IMG/VR virus record: IMGVR_UViG_3300007513_001452
Location: 1 to 34,167 of that record
Reading direction: 5' to 3' (one strand)
DNA: 34,167 nt
From: a virus
Shown: piece after piece, positions 1-7,616 of the stretch
Position numbering within the stretch: position 1 is the first letter of the stretch
How the letters are laid out: the number at the start of each line of letters is the position of its first letter
Program-made: the position numbers and the translations under genes
The notes under the pieces: model-generated
Seen by the model: the letters and a program-made list of their open reading frames with translations, nothing else
Databases searched by the model: none
What the model was told of the DNA's origin: nothing

Positions 1-261
1 CTCGCTGCCGGAGTTTGTGCCGAACAAGCAAGAATGATATTGCCGTTGAGCATGATGACAGAATGGTATTGGACGGGGAGCCTGTATGCATTCGCAAGGG
101 TGTGCAATCTTCGGTGTGCGAAAGATACTCAGAAAGAAACGAGATACATAGCAGACAGAATCAGCAAACTAATTAAACCACATTTTCCACATAGCTGGGA
201 ACATCTTACTAATAGGGGAAGCGTCAATGACACCGAAGACAACACTACAGCAGCAACCTGA
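1..261 (+). CDS. thyX: Flavin-dependent thymidylate synthase ThyX (C-terminal part, cut by window start)
   Basis: The frame is open from base 1 and ends at 261, so only the last 86 residues are visible. ThyX makes dTMP from dUMP with FAD, NADPH and methylene-tetrahydrofolate. The visible part matches the C-terminal ThyX pattern: an EQAR-MILPLSMMTEWYW block followed by a run with LRC and an ETRYIAD-type helix, where the family has its 'ARxVLP...TEWYW...LRxxxxAQxEIR' region. The last roughly 20 residues overlap the next gene by 35 nt in another frame. The adjacent ribonucleotide reductase fits a dNTP-supply unit. The call rests on pattern recognition of a fragment; the catalytic RHR motif lies outside the window. 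Confidence 0.82.
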   Translation, partial: LAAGVCAEQARMILPLSMMTEWYWTGSLYAFARVCNLRCAKDTQKETRYIADRISKLIKPHFPHSWEHLTNRGSVNDTEDNTTAAT

Positions 262-2158
262 TATGTCCATTTTACAGGAGTATATTCATAGATCAAGATA
301 TGCGCGATGGTTGCCTGAAGACGGAAGACGCGAAACCTGGGGAGAAACTGTTGACCGATATGTGGATTTCTTTGAGAATCATATAAAGGAAAATACAAAG
401 GGTTCTATCAAGGGCATACGGAACGATATTCGTAGTGCAATCTTTAATATGGAGGCAATGCCCTCCATGCGCTCATTGATGACTGCTGGCCCGGCATTGG
501 AACGAGAGAATATTGCCGGATATAATTGTGCATTTATTGCTGTTGATTCTCCCCGTGCATTTGATGAAACTCTTTATATTCTTATGAATGGAACTGGGGT
601 CGGATTTACCGTAGAGACATTTCAGGTAGAGAAGATGCCAATGATTGCAGAGGAATTTTATGATACGGACACCACAATTGTTGTTGCCGACAGTAAGTTG
701 GGCTGGGCCAAAGCACTCAAAGAATTGGTGGCAATGCTCTATACAGGACAGGTTCCTAATATTGATACCTCTCATGTTCGTCCTGCGGGTTCCCCGTTGA
801 AGGTATTTGGAGGAAGGGCATCCGGTCCAGAACCTCTGTTAGAAACCTTTACTGCATTTATTAATACATTCAAAGCCGCAACGGGAAGACGATTGACCAC
901 TCTAGAATGCCATGACCTTATGTGCTGGGTGGCATCCTGTGTCGTGGTTGGTGGTGTTCGTCGTGCAGCATTGATTTCTCTTTCTGACTTGACGGACGAG
1001 CGAATGCGCCATGCCAAGACAGGGCAATGGTTCACCACAGAGAAGCATCGCTCATTTTCAAACAATTCGGCAGTCTATAAGGAAAAGCCTGACATTGGTG
1101 TCTTTATGGCAGAGTGGCTTTCCTTGTATAATTCAAAGAGCGGGGAGCGCGGCATTGTCAGTCGTGCAGCATTGAAGAAGAAGGTCATGGAAAATGAACG
1201 AAGAGATCCCGAACATGATTTCGGAGTCAATCCTTGTGGAGAGATTATCCTTCGACCAAAGGGATTCTGTAATTTGTCCGAGGTAGTGATTCGCTCTACG
1301 GACACAATGGCAGACTTGGAGCGAAAGGTTCGCATTGCGACCATAATTGGAACTCTTCAATCCACGCTGACCAAATTCAAGTATCTTTCTTCTGCATGGA
1401 CAAAGAATGCCGAAGAGGAACGGTTGCTCGGAGTCAGTCTTACTGGGATTCAGGATAATAAAATTACAAACGGAAAAGTAAAGGGCCTGGACGGAACTCT
1501 GGATATTCTCAAGCAGGTTGCCATTGATACAAATAAAGAATGGGCAGCAAAGCTGGGAATCCCACAGTCCACGGCAATCACGACCGTCAAGCCATCGGGA
1601 ACTGTCTCGGTTCTGGTGGATTCGGCCAGCGGAATTCATTCTCGATATGCCCCGTATTACATTCGGAATGTTCGTGCCGACAAGAAAGACCCGGTGAGTC
1701 AATTCATGATTGACTTTGGGGTTCCTGTAGAAGATGATGTTATTGCACCTGACCACAATCATGTTTTTTCTTTTCCTGTTGTGGCACCAAAGGATTCTGT
1801 AGTCACGGAAGATAGGACTGCCCTAGAACAATTAGAAATTTGGTTGACATACCGAAGGCATTGGTGCGAACACAATCCTTCGGTCACAGTTTCGGTGAAA
1901 GAGCATGAATGGATTGAAGTGGGCGCATGGGTCTATGAACATTTTGATGAATTGGGTGGTATTTCTTTCCTTCCTTTTACGGACCATATATACAAGCAGG
2001 CACCATTTATACCAATTACAAAGAAGGAATACGATGAACATAACTCAAAGATGCCAGAAAGTTTGGAATGGATTGCGCTCGGTGCCTATGAACAATCCGA
2101 CCAGACCACGGCATCTCAAACGCTTGCGTGTACAAGTGGAGCCTGTGAGATAATCTAA
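227..2158 (+). CDS. nrdJ: Adenosylcobalamin-dependent (class II) ribonucleoside-triphosphate reductase, monomeric type
   Basis: Reduces ribonucleotides to deoxyribonucleotides using a radical generated from coenzyme B12, giving oxygen-independent dNTP supply for phage DNA. The product is 643 aa, shorter than the about 739-aa Lactobacillus enzyme. The active-site set is visible: C101 in YNCAF, NPCGEI with C337 and E339, C348 in the FCNL segment, and the C-terminal redox pair C635-TSGA-C640 near the very end. The glycine-rich stretch NGTGVGF and the VKPSGTVS segment are also typical. The ATG at 227 is preceded by AGGGGA and overlaps thyX by 35 nt, implying coupled translation. The organisation (C-terminal CxxxxC, no separate small subunit) favours the monomeric RTPR family over the dimeric NrdJ family. 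The host must provide or import cobalamin. Confidence 0.95.
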   Translation: MTPKTTLQQQPDMSILQEYIHRSRYARWLPEDGRRETWGETVDRYVDFFENHIKENTKGSIKGIRNDIRSAIFNMEAMPSMRSLMTAGPALERENIAGYNCAFIAVDSPRAFDETLYILMNGTGVGFTVETFQVEKMPMIAEEFYDTDTTIVVADSKLGWAKALKELVAMLYTGQVPNIDTSHVRPAGSPLKVFGGRASGPEPLLETFTAFINTFKAATGRRLTTLECHDLMCWVASCVVVGGVRRAALISLSDLTDERMRHAKTGQWFTTEKHRSFSNNSAVYKEKPDIGVFMAEWLSLYNSKSGERGIVSRAALKKKVMENERRDPEHDFGVNPCGEIILRPKGFCNLSEVVIRSTDTMADLERKVRIATIIGTLQSTLTKFKYLSSAWTKNAEEERLLGVSLTGIQDNKITNGKVKGLDGTLDILKQVAIDTNKEWAAKLGIPQSTAITTVKPSGTVSVLVDSASGIHSRYAPYYIRNVRADKKDPVSQFMIDFGVPVEDDVIAPDHNHVFSFPVVAPKDSVVTEDRTALEQLEIWLTYRRHWCEHNPSVTVSVKEHEWIEVGAWVYEHFDELGGISFLPFTDHIYKQAPFIPITKKEYDEHNSKMPESLEWIALGAYEQSDQTTASQTLACTSGACEII

Positions 2159-2159
2159 T

Positions 2160-2339
2160 ATGGCAACAAATATCTCTGATCTTGACAAAGAAGAAATTAC
2201 AGAACTTAACATCGAGTGCATGGAATGTGAGATGGTATATTCTGTCTTTGTCAATCCAGAGGGATTTTTGGAACAAGCCAGACATTGCCCTTTTTGTGGA
2301 GAGTATAATGTAGAGTATGACAGGGGGGATGTTGATTGA
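2160..2339 (+). CDS. Small zinc-ribbon protein, function unknown
   Basis: A 59-aa acidic protein with two CxxC knuckles (C20/C23 in CMEC and C43/C46 in CPFC), which would coordinate one zinc ion. It starts one base after the reductase stop, and its own stop overlaps the TTG start of the next gene, so it sits inside a tight nucleotide/recombination operon. The spacing of 19 residues between knuckles resembles treble-clef or rubredoxin-like ribbons found in many small phage proteins. No enzymatic motif is visible. Roles in protein-protein or nucleic-acid contact are possible, but nothing in the sequence decides. Confidence 0.75.
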   Translation: MATNISDLDKEEITELNIECMECEMVYSVFVNPEGFLEQARHCPFCGEYNVEYDRGDVD

Positions 2340-2926
2340 CGGTTCTTGCCGGAATAGATTACTCGATGACTTCCCCTGCTCTGTGTGTCTTTGATACGAG
2401 AGATGGGAAATATTGTTTCGAGAATGTCGGTGTCTATTTTCGGTCAAATCTGGCAAGGTTTGAATTGTTCAAAGAAGGAAATGTCAATGGAGAAAATCAC
2501 AAACCTTTCAAGTGCGACATGGACCGATATGATGATATTAGCGATTGGGCTGTATCTATCTTGGATGGTGCGGGTGTCGAGAAGGTATTTTTAGAAGGAT
2601 ATTCATTTGGTTCAACTGGGAAGGTTTTTCACATTGCCGAGAACACGGCTATTTTGAAATATAATTTATGGGATTTAAATATAGATATTGAGATTTTGGC
2701 ACCCACGACGATCAAGAAGTTTGCGACAGGTTCGGGGCGTGCATCCAAGGAAAATATGTATGAGAAATTCTGCGAAGAGAATCCTTCGGCGGGGCTGCGG
2801 GAAACTTTGACTCCCAGGTCTTCAAATGTAATAAATCCGGTAAATGATATAGTGGATGCCTATTATATTTTAAAGTATGGGATATTTAATAATGGGAAAT
2901 CTGAAAAAAATGACCCGCCGGGTTGA
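2336..2926 (+). CDS. RuvC-like Holliday junction resolvase / RNase H-fold nuclease
   Basis: A 196-aa protein with the RNase H-fold acidic signature of RuvC-type resolvases: D8 in AGIDYS, E87 in FLEGYS, and the pair D171/D174 in NDIVDAYY near the C-terminus. In this family the acids bind two metal ions and cut branched DNA, which phages need before packaging and for recombination-dependent replication. The start is TTG at 2336, with a G-rich Shine-Dalgarno (AGGGGGG) ending about 7 nt upstream; no ATG lies in this frame nearby. It overlaps the zinc-ribbon gene by 4 nt. Its stop codon is embedded in the -35 box of the promoter at 2923. The family is clear; the exact substrate is inferred. Confidence 0.85.
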   Translation: MTVLAGIDYSMTSPALCVFDTRDGKYCFENVGVYFRSNLARFELFKEGNVNGENHKPFKCDMDRYDDISDWAVSILDGAGVEKVFLEGYSFGSTGKVFHIAENTAILKYNLWDLNIDIEILAPTTIKKFATGSGRASKENMYEKFCEENPSAGLRETLTPRSSNVINPVNDIVDAYYILKYGIFNNGKSEKNDPPG

Positions 2927-2950
2927 CATTGGGCGTTTGGTGCTTATAAT
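2923..2950 (+). promoter_or_regulatory. Sigma70-type promoter followed by a small 5' hairpin
   Basis: TTGACA at 2923-2928 and TATAAT at 2945-2950 are separated by 16 nt. Both hexamers are perfect consensus. The -35 overlaps the stop codon of the resolvase gene. Just downstream is CCCC-ATGA-GGGG (2954-2965), which would form a short hairpin at the very 5' end of the transcript. The -10 region and its surroundings (TTATAATAGGCCC) recur at 27199-27226 with the same 16-nt spacer. It should drive the small ORFans from 2978 onward, probably early and with host RNA polymerase. Confidence 0.88.
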
Positions 2951-2977
2951 AGGCCCCATGAGGGGGAAACTGTAGAC

Positions 2978-3145
2978 ATGGACCGCGACCTATATAATAA
3001 CATAAGGAATTTAATTAAAGATATTAAAAAGCAATTAGGAAATGACAATCCCGTGGCGGACTTCGTGGCAGCGGCGGTGGTTGAGAAATTAAATAGAGAT
3101 AAATTAAATATTTTTATTGAAGAAAAGGATATAGTTAAAAAATGA
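2978..3145 (+). CDS. Small hypothetical protein (55 aa)
   Basis: First gene after the promoter at 2923. The ATG at 2978 lies about 20 nt after the expected 5' hairpin, with GGGGGAAAC upstream. The 55 residues are charged and mostly predicted helical, with a lysine-rich N-terminal half (IKDIKK) and an alanine/valine patch (ADFVAAAVVEK). No known motif is visible. The stop TGA overlaps the next ATG (ATGA), so it is translationally coupled to the next small gene. It is a typical early phage ORFan; function unknown. Confidence 0.6.
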   Translation: MDRDLYNNIRNLIKDIKKQLGNDNPVADFVAAAVVEKLNRDKLNIFIEEKDIVKK

Positions 3146-3306
3146 AGCAGCAGGTCGGAGTAATTGTTCTAGGGGAAGGGATGAACGTAGAACCTTTCAA
3201 GCAGAGGTTTCGGGATCATTATGAGGATGTAGACCCGAAGGTTCGTAAGCCAATCAAATTGGCATTTGTAGAGAACGATGGTGCAATAGAGGTATGGGAG
3301 GAGTAG
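3142..3306 (+). CDS. Small hypothetical protein (54 aa)
   Basis: Begins in the ATGA overlap with the preceding gene and ends 4 nt before the next. The 54-aa product starts with a beta-like segment (QQVGVIVLGEG), then a basic/aromatic stretch (FKQRFRDHYED) and an acidic tail (VWEE). No signal peptide, membrane segment or known motif is visible. It belongs to the transcript from the 2923 promoter. Function is unknown. Confidence 0.58.
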   Translation: MKQQVGVIVLGEGMNVEPFKQRFRDHYEDVDPKVRKPIKLAFVENDGAIEVWEE

Positions 3307-3310
3307 TGTC

Positions 3311-3907
3311 ATGAAGACGTTGAAAGAGTCTATTCATGATGAAGAAATAACTTGGAATCATGTGATTAATGCCAAGACCAGAGACGAACTAAATGAAGTT
3401 TCTTTGGGTCGGGTGTATCAGCATATCAAGAAGGAGAAGTTGAGTTCATGGGCAATTCTTACTTCCTATCGGGATGAGAATAAGCCATCAAAAAACAAGT
3501 CAGACTTCAAGAGACTCCAGCAGCAGATTCGCTCTGCAAATCTTGGTTTCTTCAAGTTGGTCGGGCACGGGCAGGAAGAGGATGATGATGGAAACATTCA
3601 ATCCGTCAAGGAACCTTCTTTGTTTGTTCCCGGCATTAGTTATGATTTGGCAACCAAGTTGATGGATGAATACAATCAATTTGCAATTGTGTTTTCGGGG
3701 CCAGAGACGAATGATAAGATTTCTCTGGTAGAAAAGGGAGGAAAGCAGACGGATCTTGGCGGGTTCAAGCCCCAGAAGATTGCACAGTTTTATTCCAAGG
3801 TGAAAGGAAAGTCATTTGTTTTTGAATTGAAAGCCTCGACCATTAACGCGGCAAGGCTTTTGGTATTATCCGGTCGAGATATACCGGGTATAGATTACCC
3901 TATATAG
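3311..3907 (+). CDS. DUF3293-like protein of unknown function
   Basis: A 198-aa soluble protein. The central part reads WAILTSYRDEN, then N/L-rich helices (DFKRLQQQIRSANLGF), a glycine step with an acidic insertion (GHGQEEDDDG), EPSLFVPG, and later a Q-A segment (EYNQFAIVFSGPE). This order (Tyr/Asn start, paired Leu helices, EPS, fQxA) is what I recall of DUF3293 domains found in bacteria and phages, but it is a pattern match without an alignment. The N-terminus (MKTLKESIHDEEI) and basic C-terminal part are extra. GGAGGAG precedes the ATG at 3311. It is third in the small-gene transcript. Confidence 0.5.
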   Translation: MKTLKESIHDEEITWNHVINAKTRDELNEVSLGRVYQHIKKEKLSSWAILTSYRDENKPSKNKSDFKRLQQQIRSANLGFFKLVGHGQEEDDDGNIQSVKEPSLFVPGISYDLATKLMDEYNQFAIVFSGPETNDKISLVEKGGKQTDLGGFKPQKIAQFYSKVKGKSFVFELKASTINAARLLVLSGRDIPGIDYPI

Positions 3908-3995
3908 TATAGAGTAATCATTTAGTATGGTGCGTGAGTAGTGTTGGCATATTTGCGTACCTTTTTGAAAGCCAACGTAATGGAGAAACACTAAT

Positions 3996-4214
3996 ATGGC
4001 ATTTGCAACAAACTCTAAGACACGCAAGGTTGTGGACTATTTGGCAGAGGGACGGACCCTCACGCCAGCACAGGCAGAGGCTCGGTTCGGTATCAAGAAC
4101 ATGAGTGCCACCATGTCCACGATTCGGGACACGGTAGAAGCCTATGGTAACTGGGAAGTCACCAAGGATACTGCCAAGAATGGTTCCACCAAGTACGGCA
4201 TCGTCCGTGCCTAG
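3996..4214 (+). CDS. Stand-alone winged-helix/HTH protein
   Basis: A 72-aa basic protein consisting almost only of a helix-turn-helix: TRKVVDYLAEG, then LTPAQAEARFGIKN (helix-turn) and MSATMSTIRDTVEA (recognition helix), ending in a wing-like GSTKYGIV. Small proteins with this 'LTxxQAxxRFGIxNxxAT...R' pattern are common in T4-like marine phages; I know of no assigned function. A DNA-binding regulator is likely. It has GGAGAAAC upstream, an 88-nt leader that contains a GTTGGC...GCCAAC inverted repeat (3943-3948/3971-3976), and a strong terminator directly behind it, so it is a compact monocistronic unit. Confidence 0.75.
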   Translation: MAFATNSKTRKVVDYLAEGRTLTPAQAEARFGIKNMSATMSTIRDTVEAYGNWEVTKDTAKNGSTKYGIVRA

Positions 4215-4232
4215 TCTTAGGTAAACCAAACT

Positions 4233-4278
4233 GAATTGGGAGGGGGCTTTCGAGCCTCCTCCCAATTCGTGTTTTTTG
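4233..4278 (+). terminator. Strong intrinsic terminator before the glycan island
   Basis: A 16-bp stem (4233-4248 pairing with 4253-4268, one G-U pair) closes on a TTCG tetraloop and is followed by GTGTTTTTTG. This is a textbook rho-independent terminator and the strongest one in the window. It ends the winged-helix transcript, and the first glycan gene starts only 16 nt later. Confidence 0.95.
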
Positions 4279-4293
4279 ATTTGGAGAAAAATT

Positions 4294-5259
4294 ATGTCTG
4301 ATGACAATGAATTTGAACTTAAAATTGCTCCACCCGAAGAGAGAGAAGCTAAGGGAGGAAGTGAATTAATTTACAATCGTGTGTTGGATCGTCTTGATGA
4401 TGAGATTAAAGATGAATTCGTTATCATCATGCAAAGGGTTCGTGACCATCATTTGGATAATGATAAAAAGAAAATTCTTTGGCTGGAAGATCTTCCTGAA
4501 GACCCTGAGTCGCAACATCTAAAAGATCCTGAATCAAGAAAGCAATATTCTAAATTTGTTTTTCCGACTAATTGGGCCATGTGGGATTTTCATCAAAAAT
4601 TGGGGGTTCCTTACGAGGATTCTATTGTTATTCCGAATTGTATTGAACCAATTCCATTACACGAAAAGCCAAAGACAGACCAGAAGAAAATTATTTATTT
4701 TTCAACTCCTCATCGTGGATTGAATATTCTTGAATCTGTTGTTCGATTTATGGAAGATTCGAGAAATGATTTTGAGGTTGATGTATATTCTAGTTTTAAA
4801 ATTTACGGGAGAGATGAACAGGATGAATTGCCGGAGTTTCAGGATCTTTATGGAAGACTCGATGAACTTAAAAGCGTAACTATGCATGGGTCAGTTTCCA
4901 ATGACGAGATCCGAAAGGCATTGACTGAGACTCATATTCTTGCATATCCATCTAATTATAGGGAAACTTCTTGCCTTGTTGCCATCGAAGCAATGGCTGC
5001 CGGGTGTCTTGCAGTTGTTCCTAACTATGCTGCCCTGGCCGAAACCTGTAAAGATTTTTCCTATATGTATCAATGGCATCCGTCAATTCAAGAACATGCG
5101 GCGTCACATTATCATTATCTTTGTCATGCCTTGAATAATTTTTGGACGGACACAACCCAGGGAATATTGGATTTACAGACAGTTCATTATAATTATTTTT
5201 ATAGCATGGATATGTGTATGAATAAGTGGAATAGTCTTTTGACGAGTCTCAGGGATTAG
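4294..5259 (+). CDS. Glycosyltransferase, GT4-like (GT-B fold)
   Basis: A 321-aa putative retaining glycosyltransferase that would move a sugar from a nucleotide-sugar donor. The C-terminal donor half shows IIYFSTPHRGL (Rossmann strand), MHGSVSNDEI, and the EX7E-like pair E224/E232 in RETSCLVAIEAMAAG, which is diagnostic for GT4. The N-terminal acceptor domain is short and charged. The start is placed at ATG 4294, with TTGGAG 8 nt upstream; an earlier in-frame ATG at 4276 lies in the terminator U-tract and is unlikely. It is the first gene of the island, where base composition drops in G+C. Donor and acceptor cannot be read from sequence. Confidence 0.82.
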   Translation: MSDDNEFELKIAPPEEREAKGGSELIYNRVLDRLDDEIKDEFVIIMQRVRDHHLDNDKKKILWLEDLPEDPESQHLKDPESRKQYSKFVFPTNWAMWDFHQKLGVPYEDSIVIPNCIEPIPLHEKPKTDQKKIIYFSTPHRGLNILESVVRFMEDSRNDFEVDVYSSFKIYGRDEQDELPEFQDLYGRLDELKSVTMHGSVSNDEIRKALTETHILAYPSNYRETSCLVAIEAMAAGCLAVVPNYAALAETCKDFSYMYQWHPSIQEHAASHYHYLCHALNNFWTDTTQGILDLQTVHYNYFYSMDMCMNKWNSLLTSLRD

Positions 5260-5261
5260 TG

Positions 5262-5783
5262 ATGTGGGTGATTAAGGATGTCATTGAGAAAGAAAAACTT
5301 ATTGGTGTCTATAATAAATTAATCAATGAACCTTCTTGGTATTTGTCTCGCGGAAGTAATAGAGGAGATATCACAGCCGGAACCTTTCCGGGCATGAATA
5401 TATTAAATGGTGATGATGTTATTAGTTCTCATTGGTTGAATTATTTTGAATCTTTGTTACCAGATATAGATAATAAATGTAAAGACCAGTACGGATTTGG
5501 GTTGCCTGAAAATTTATTGAGAATTCATTTGGTTGCAAAGCAGGAAAATGCCAATGCAGAATTTCACATAGATATAGACAACCCGAAGGCAATGTCATTG
5601 ATTGGAATGTTAAGCCCTGTCTGGGAAGATTCGTGGGGAGGGGAGTTTTATTGCAATGATGAGAAGGTTAATCATTCTCCTGGTAGTTTTATTTTGATTA
5701 AGAGTAATCAATTGCATAATGGATTAGGCCCAAGAGTAAAGACTCCATATTGGAGAATTATTGTTAATTATATTTTGATATAG
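5262..5783 (+). CDS. 2-oxoglutarate/Fe(II)-dependent oxygenase
   Basis: A 173-aa double-stranded beta-helix oxygenase of the prolyl-4-hydroxylase-like type common in marine phages. Visible ligands: H102-x-D104 in EFHIDID, the distal H152 in NQLHNG, and R165 in YWRIIVNY for the 2OG carboxylate; WGGEFY is a family hallmark. Such enzymes hydroxylate proteins or small molecules. Inside a glycan cluster it may hydroxylate a sugar, an acyl group or an acceptor side chain; that part is inference. Start ATG 5262, with a GTG directly before it at 5259 as an alternative; AGGGA precedes. It nearly abuts the first glycosyltransferase. Confidence 0.85.
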   Translation: MWVIKDVIEKEKLIGVYNKLINEPSWYLSRGSNRGDITAGTFPGMNILNGDDVISSHWLNYFESLLPDIDNKCKDQYGFGLPENLLRIHLVAKQENANAEFHIDIDNPKAMSLIGMLSPVWEDSWGGEFYCNDEKVNHSPGSFILIKSNQLHNGLGPRVKTPYWRIIVNYILI

Positions 5784-5793
5784 GGAATTTGAA

Positions 5794-6696
5794 ATGAGAG
5801 CAATTGTAACAGGTGGTATGGGATTTATTGGAAGTAATTTGGTTGATTGTTTGATTGATGATGGCCATTCAGTTGTCGTGTTGGACAATATGTCAACGGG
5901 TCGCGTGGAATATGGAAACAAGAGTGCCGAGTTTCATCATGTGGATGTATGCGATTCTCTTCTGGATTACATTGATTTGTTCCGGGGCGTTGATGTGGTT
6001 TATCACATGGCTGCCAAGACAAATGTTTTGGAGTCAATTGAAAATCCATTGGAATATGATGAAACAAATGTGAGAGGGCTGTTTAATGTTCTTGATGTTT
6101 CTCGGCGGTCTGGAGTAGGGAGAGTTGTGTTTAGTTCTTCTTCTGCTGTCTACGGAAACGGCGACACCTATAGGTTGTCGGAAGTTAGTTCTTACCCAAA
6201 GCCCATAAGTCCATATGGGTATGGAAAACTCATGGGAGAATTGCATTGTAAGATGTTCAATGAGGTGTATCGTCTTAATGTGATTTCTTTGAGATATTTC
6301 AATGTCTATGGAGAGCGCCAGCCGACAGACGGAACATATTGCCCGGTAATTTCTGTGTTTGCAAGGCAGCGTCTTGAGGGCCATATGATGACCATTCGAG
6401 GAACTGGCGAACAGCGTAGAGATTATGTCCATGTTGGGGATGTAGTCAATGCAAATATGCTCGCGGCAGAATATGGTAATATTGATGCCGGGGTATATAA
6501 TATTGGAACAGGAATTGGAACTTCTGTGAATGATGTTGCCGATATGATTGGTGGCGAGAGAATTAATGTTGTTCCTGCAAAAGAACCCTATCGCTCTATT
6601 GCAGACAATAGTGCCGCCAAAAGAGGCTTGGGGTGGGAACCTACAGTAGACCTCAAAGATTGGATTGATGTCTATAAGGAAAAGATTGGATTGTAA
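5794..6696 (+). CDS. NAD-dependent nucleotide-sugar epimerase/dehydratase (GalE-like)
   Basis: A 300-aa extended short-chain dehydrogenase. TGGMGFIG (residues 6-13) binds NAD; SSSSAVYG (114-121) carries the catalytic Ser, and Y141-GYG-K145 the YxxxK pair; VYNIGTG is the usual substrate-domain motif. The C-terminus ends in LGWEPTVDLKDWI, typical of UDP-glucose/GlcNAc 4-epimerases and related 4,6-dehydratases. GalE/WbpP-like 4-epimerase activity is the best guess; a dehydratase would normally have the TDE motif, which I do not see. It supplies a nucleotide sugar for the glycosyltransferases that follow, with a 1-nt overlap into the next gene. Confidence 0.88.
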   Translation: MRAIVTGGMGFIGSNLVDCLIDDGHSVVVLDNMSTGRVEYGNKSAEFHHVDVCDSLLDYIDLFRGVDVVYHMAAKTNVLESIENPLEYDETNVRGLFNVLDVSRRSGVGRVVFSSSSAVYGNGDTYRLSEVSSYPKPISPYGYGKLMGELHCKMFNEVYRLNVISLRYFNVYGERQPTDGTYCPVISVFARQRLEGHMMTIRGTGEQRRDYVHVGDVVNANMLAAEYGNIDAGVYNIGTGIGTSVNDVADMIGGERINVVPAKEPYRSIADNSAAKRGLGWEPTVDLKDWIDVYKEKIGL

Positions 6697-7616
6697 TGAT
6701 TGATCGACTTGCAGTATTTATTCTGACATATCATAATCATAATCGAGAACAACTTGATAGGTGTCTGTGGTCTATTGAACAACAGGAGGGTATTGACTTT
6801 GAGCCTATTATCGTTGTGAACTCTACGGACGAAACCTATTTTCCGAAAGTGAAGGAATGGTTTGGGGATGATTATTCTGTCGTAGAAACCGAGAGCGATG
6901 GATACACGGGGAAGGGAACCAACTCTGTTCTTGAGTATTATCGGAACTCGTTGATTTCTGAATTCTCTCATATGTGTATTATTGATGGGGATGATTACTA
7001 TTACCCAATGGCATTTGATTTGATAAATCAGATACATGAAAAGTCAAATTTTGATTTCCTGAGCGGCATGGCATTCCATCCAGATTCCTTGAGAACCACG
7101 CCACCAAACGACCAACGCCCGGAAGTATCTTACAAAGAAGGCCGCTGGGTTTGGACTTTTGGCGACCTTCGGGTTTCTGTATATCCCTATTTGTTTTGGA
7201 TAAATGAAGGAAAACGAATTCCGGGGGGAGAGATAACATTATGCCTTTCTAACAAAGCCGCCGGAAATGAAACTCTGAAATGTCTTGAAGGTCCGAATCG
7301 TGTGGACGATTATTTCTTTCTTTTGAATGGAATTATTGCTCATATGAACAAAGAACTTGTTTTTGTCAGCACAGATTGTAATGACATATATATTTACGAT
7401 TGTACGGGAGACAGTATTACTCAGGGGGATCATAAATTTGACTCTGAGTTGGGTTGGCCGTTCGATACTGATGGGCTTGTTTTGTCGGAATCAACAAAGG
7501 AAAAATATAAGGTTCTTGAAGGAATTACGAGACAACATTTGCCCTATGTAACAATGCCACAGGTATGGAGCATAGATCAAAAAGTTGAATATTTAAAGGA
7601 AAATGATTTGTCATGA
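6696..7616 (+). CDS. Glycosyltransferase, GT2-like (GT-A fold), divergent
   Basis: A 306-aa protein beginning with RLAVFILTYHNHNREQLD, the GT2 N-terminal nucleotide-binding strand, then IIVVNST and a metal-binding DGDD at 97-100 (IIDGDDYYYP). The middle (SYKEGRWVWTFGD) and C-terminal part are not standard GT2, so the acceptor half is unusual. The start overlaps the previous stop by one base (TAATG), and the end overlaps the next gene by 4 nt. It is soluble, with no transmembrane segment. It probably transfers a sugar from an NDP donor to a cytoplasmic acceptor. Confidence 0.75.
   Translation: MIDRLAVFILTYHNHNREQLDRCLWSIEQQEGIDFEPIIVVNSTDETYFPKVKEWFGDDYSVVETESDGYTGKGTNSVLEYYRNSLISEFSHMCIIDGDDYYYPMAFDLINQIHEKSNFDFLSGMAFHPDSLRTTPPNDQRPEVSYKEGRWVWTFGDLRVSVYPYLFWINEGKRIPGGEITLCLSNKAAGNETLKCLEGPNRVDDYFFLLNGIIAHMNKELVFVSTDCNDIYIYDCTGDSITQGDHKFDSELGWPFDTDGLVLSESTKEKYKVLEGITRQHLPYVTMPQVWSIDQKVEYLKENDLS

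Noticed and set aside
1133-1762. A 209-codon open frame on the minus strand inside the ribonucleotide reductase gene
   Set aside because: It lies wholly opposite an unmistakable enzyme, its translation is Ile/Asn/Cys-rich without domain features, and all genes around it are on the + strand.
3943-3976. GTTGGC...GCCAAC inverted repeat before the winged-helix gene as an operator
   Set aside because: Only 6 bp with a 22-nt spacer and no adjacent promoter that I can define; it is mentioned under the gene but not listed as a site.
4276-4293. Upstream ATG for the first glycosyltransferase
   Set aside because: It falls in the terminator U-tract without a ribosome-binding site; ATG 4294 has TTGGAG at good spacing.
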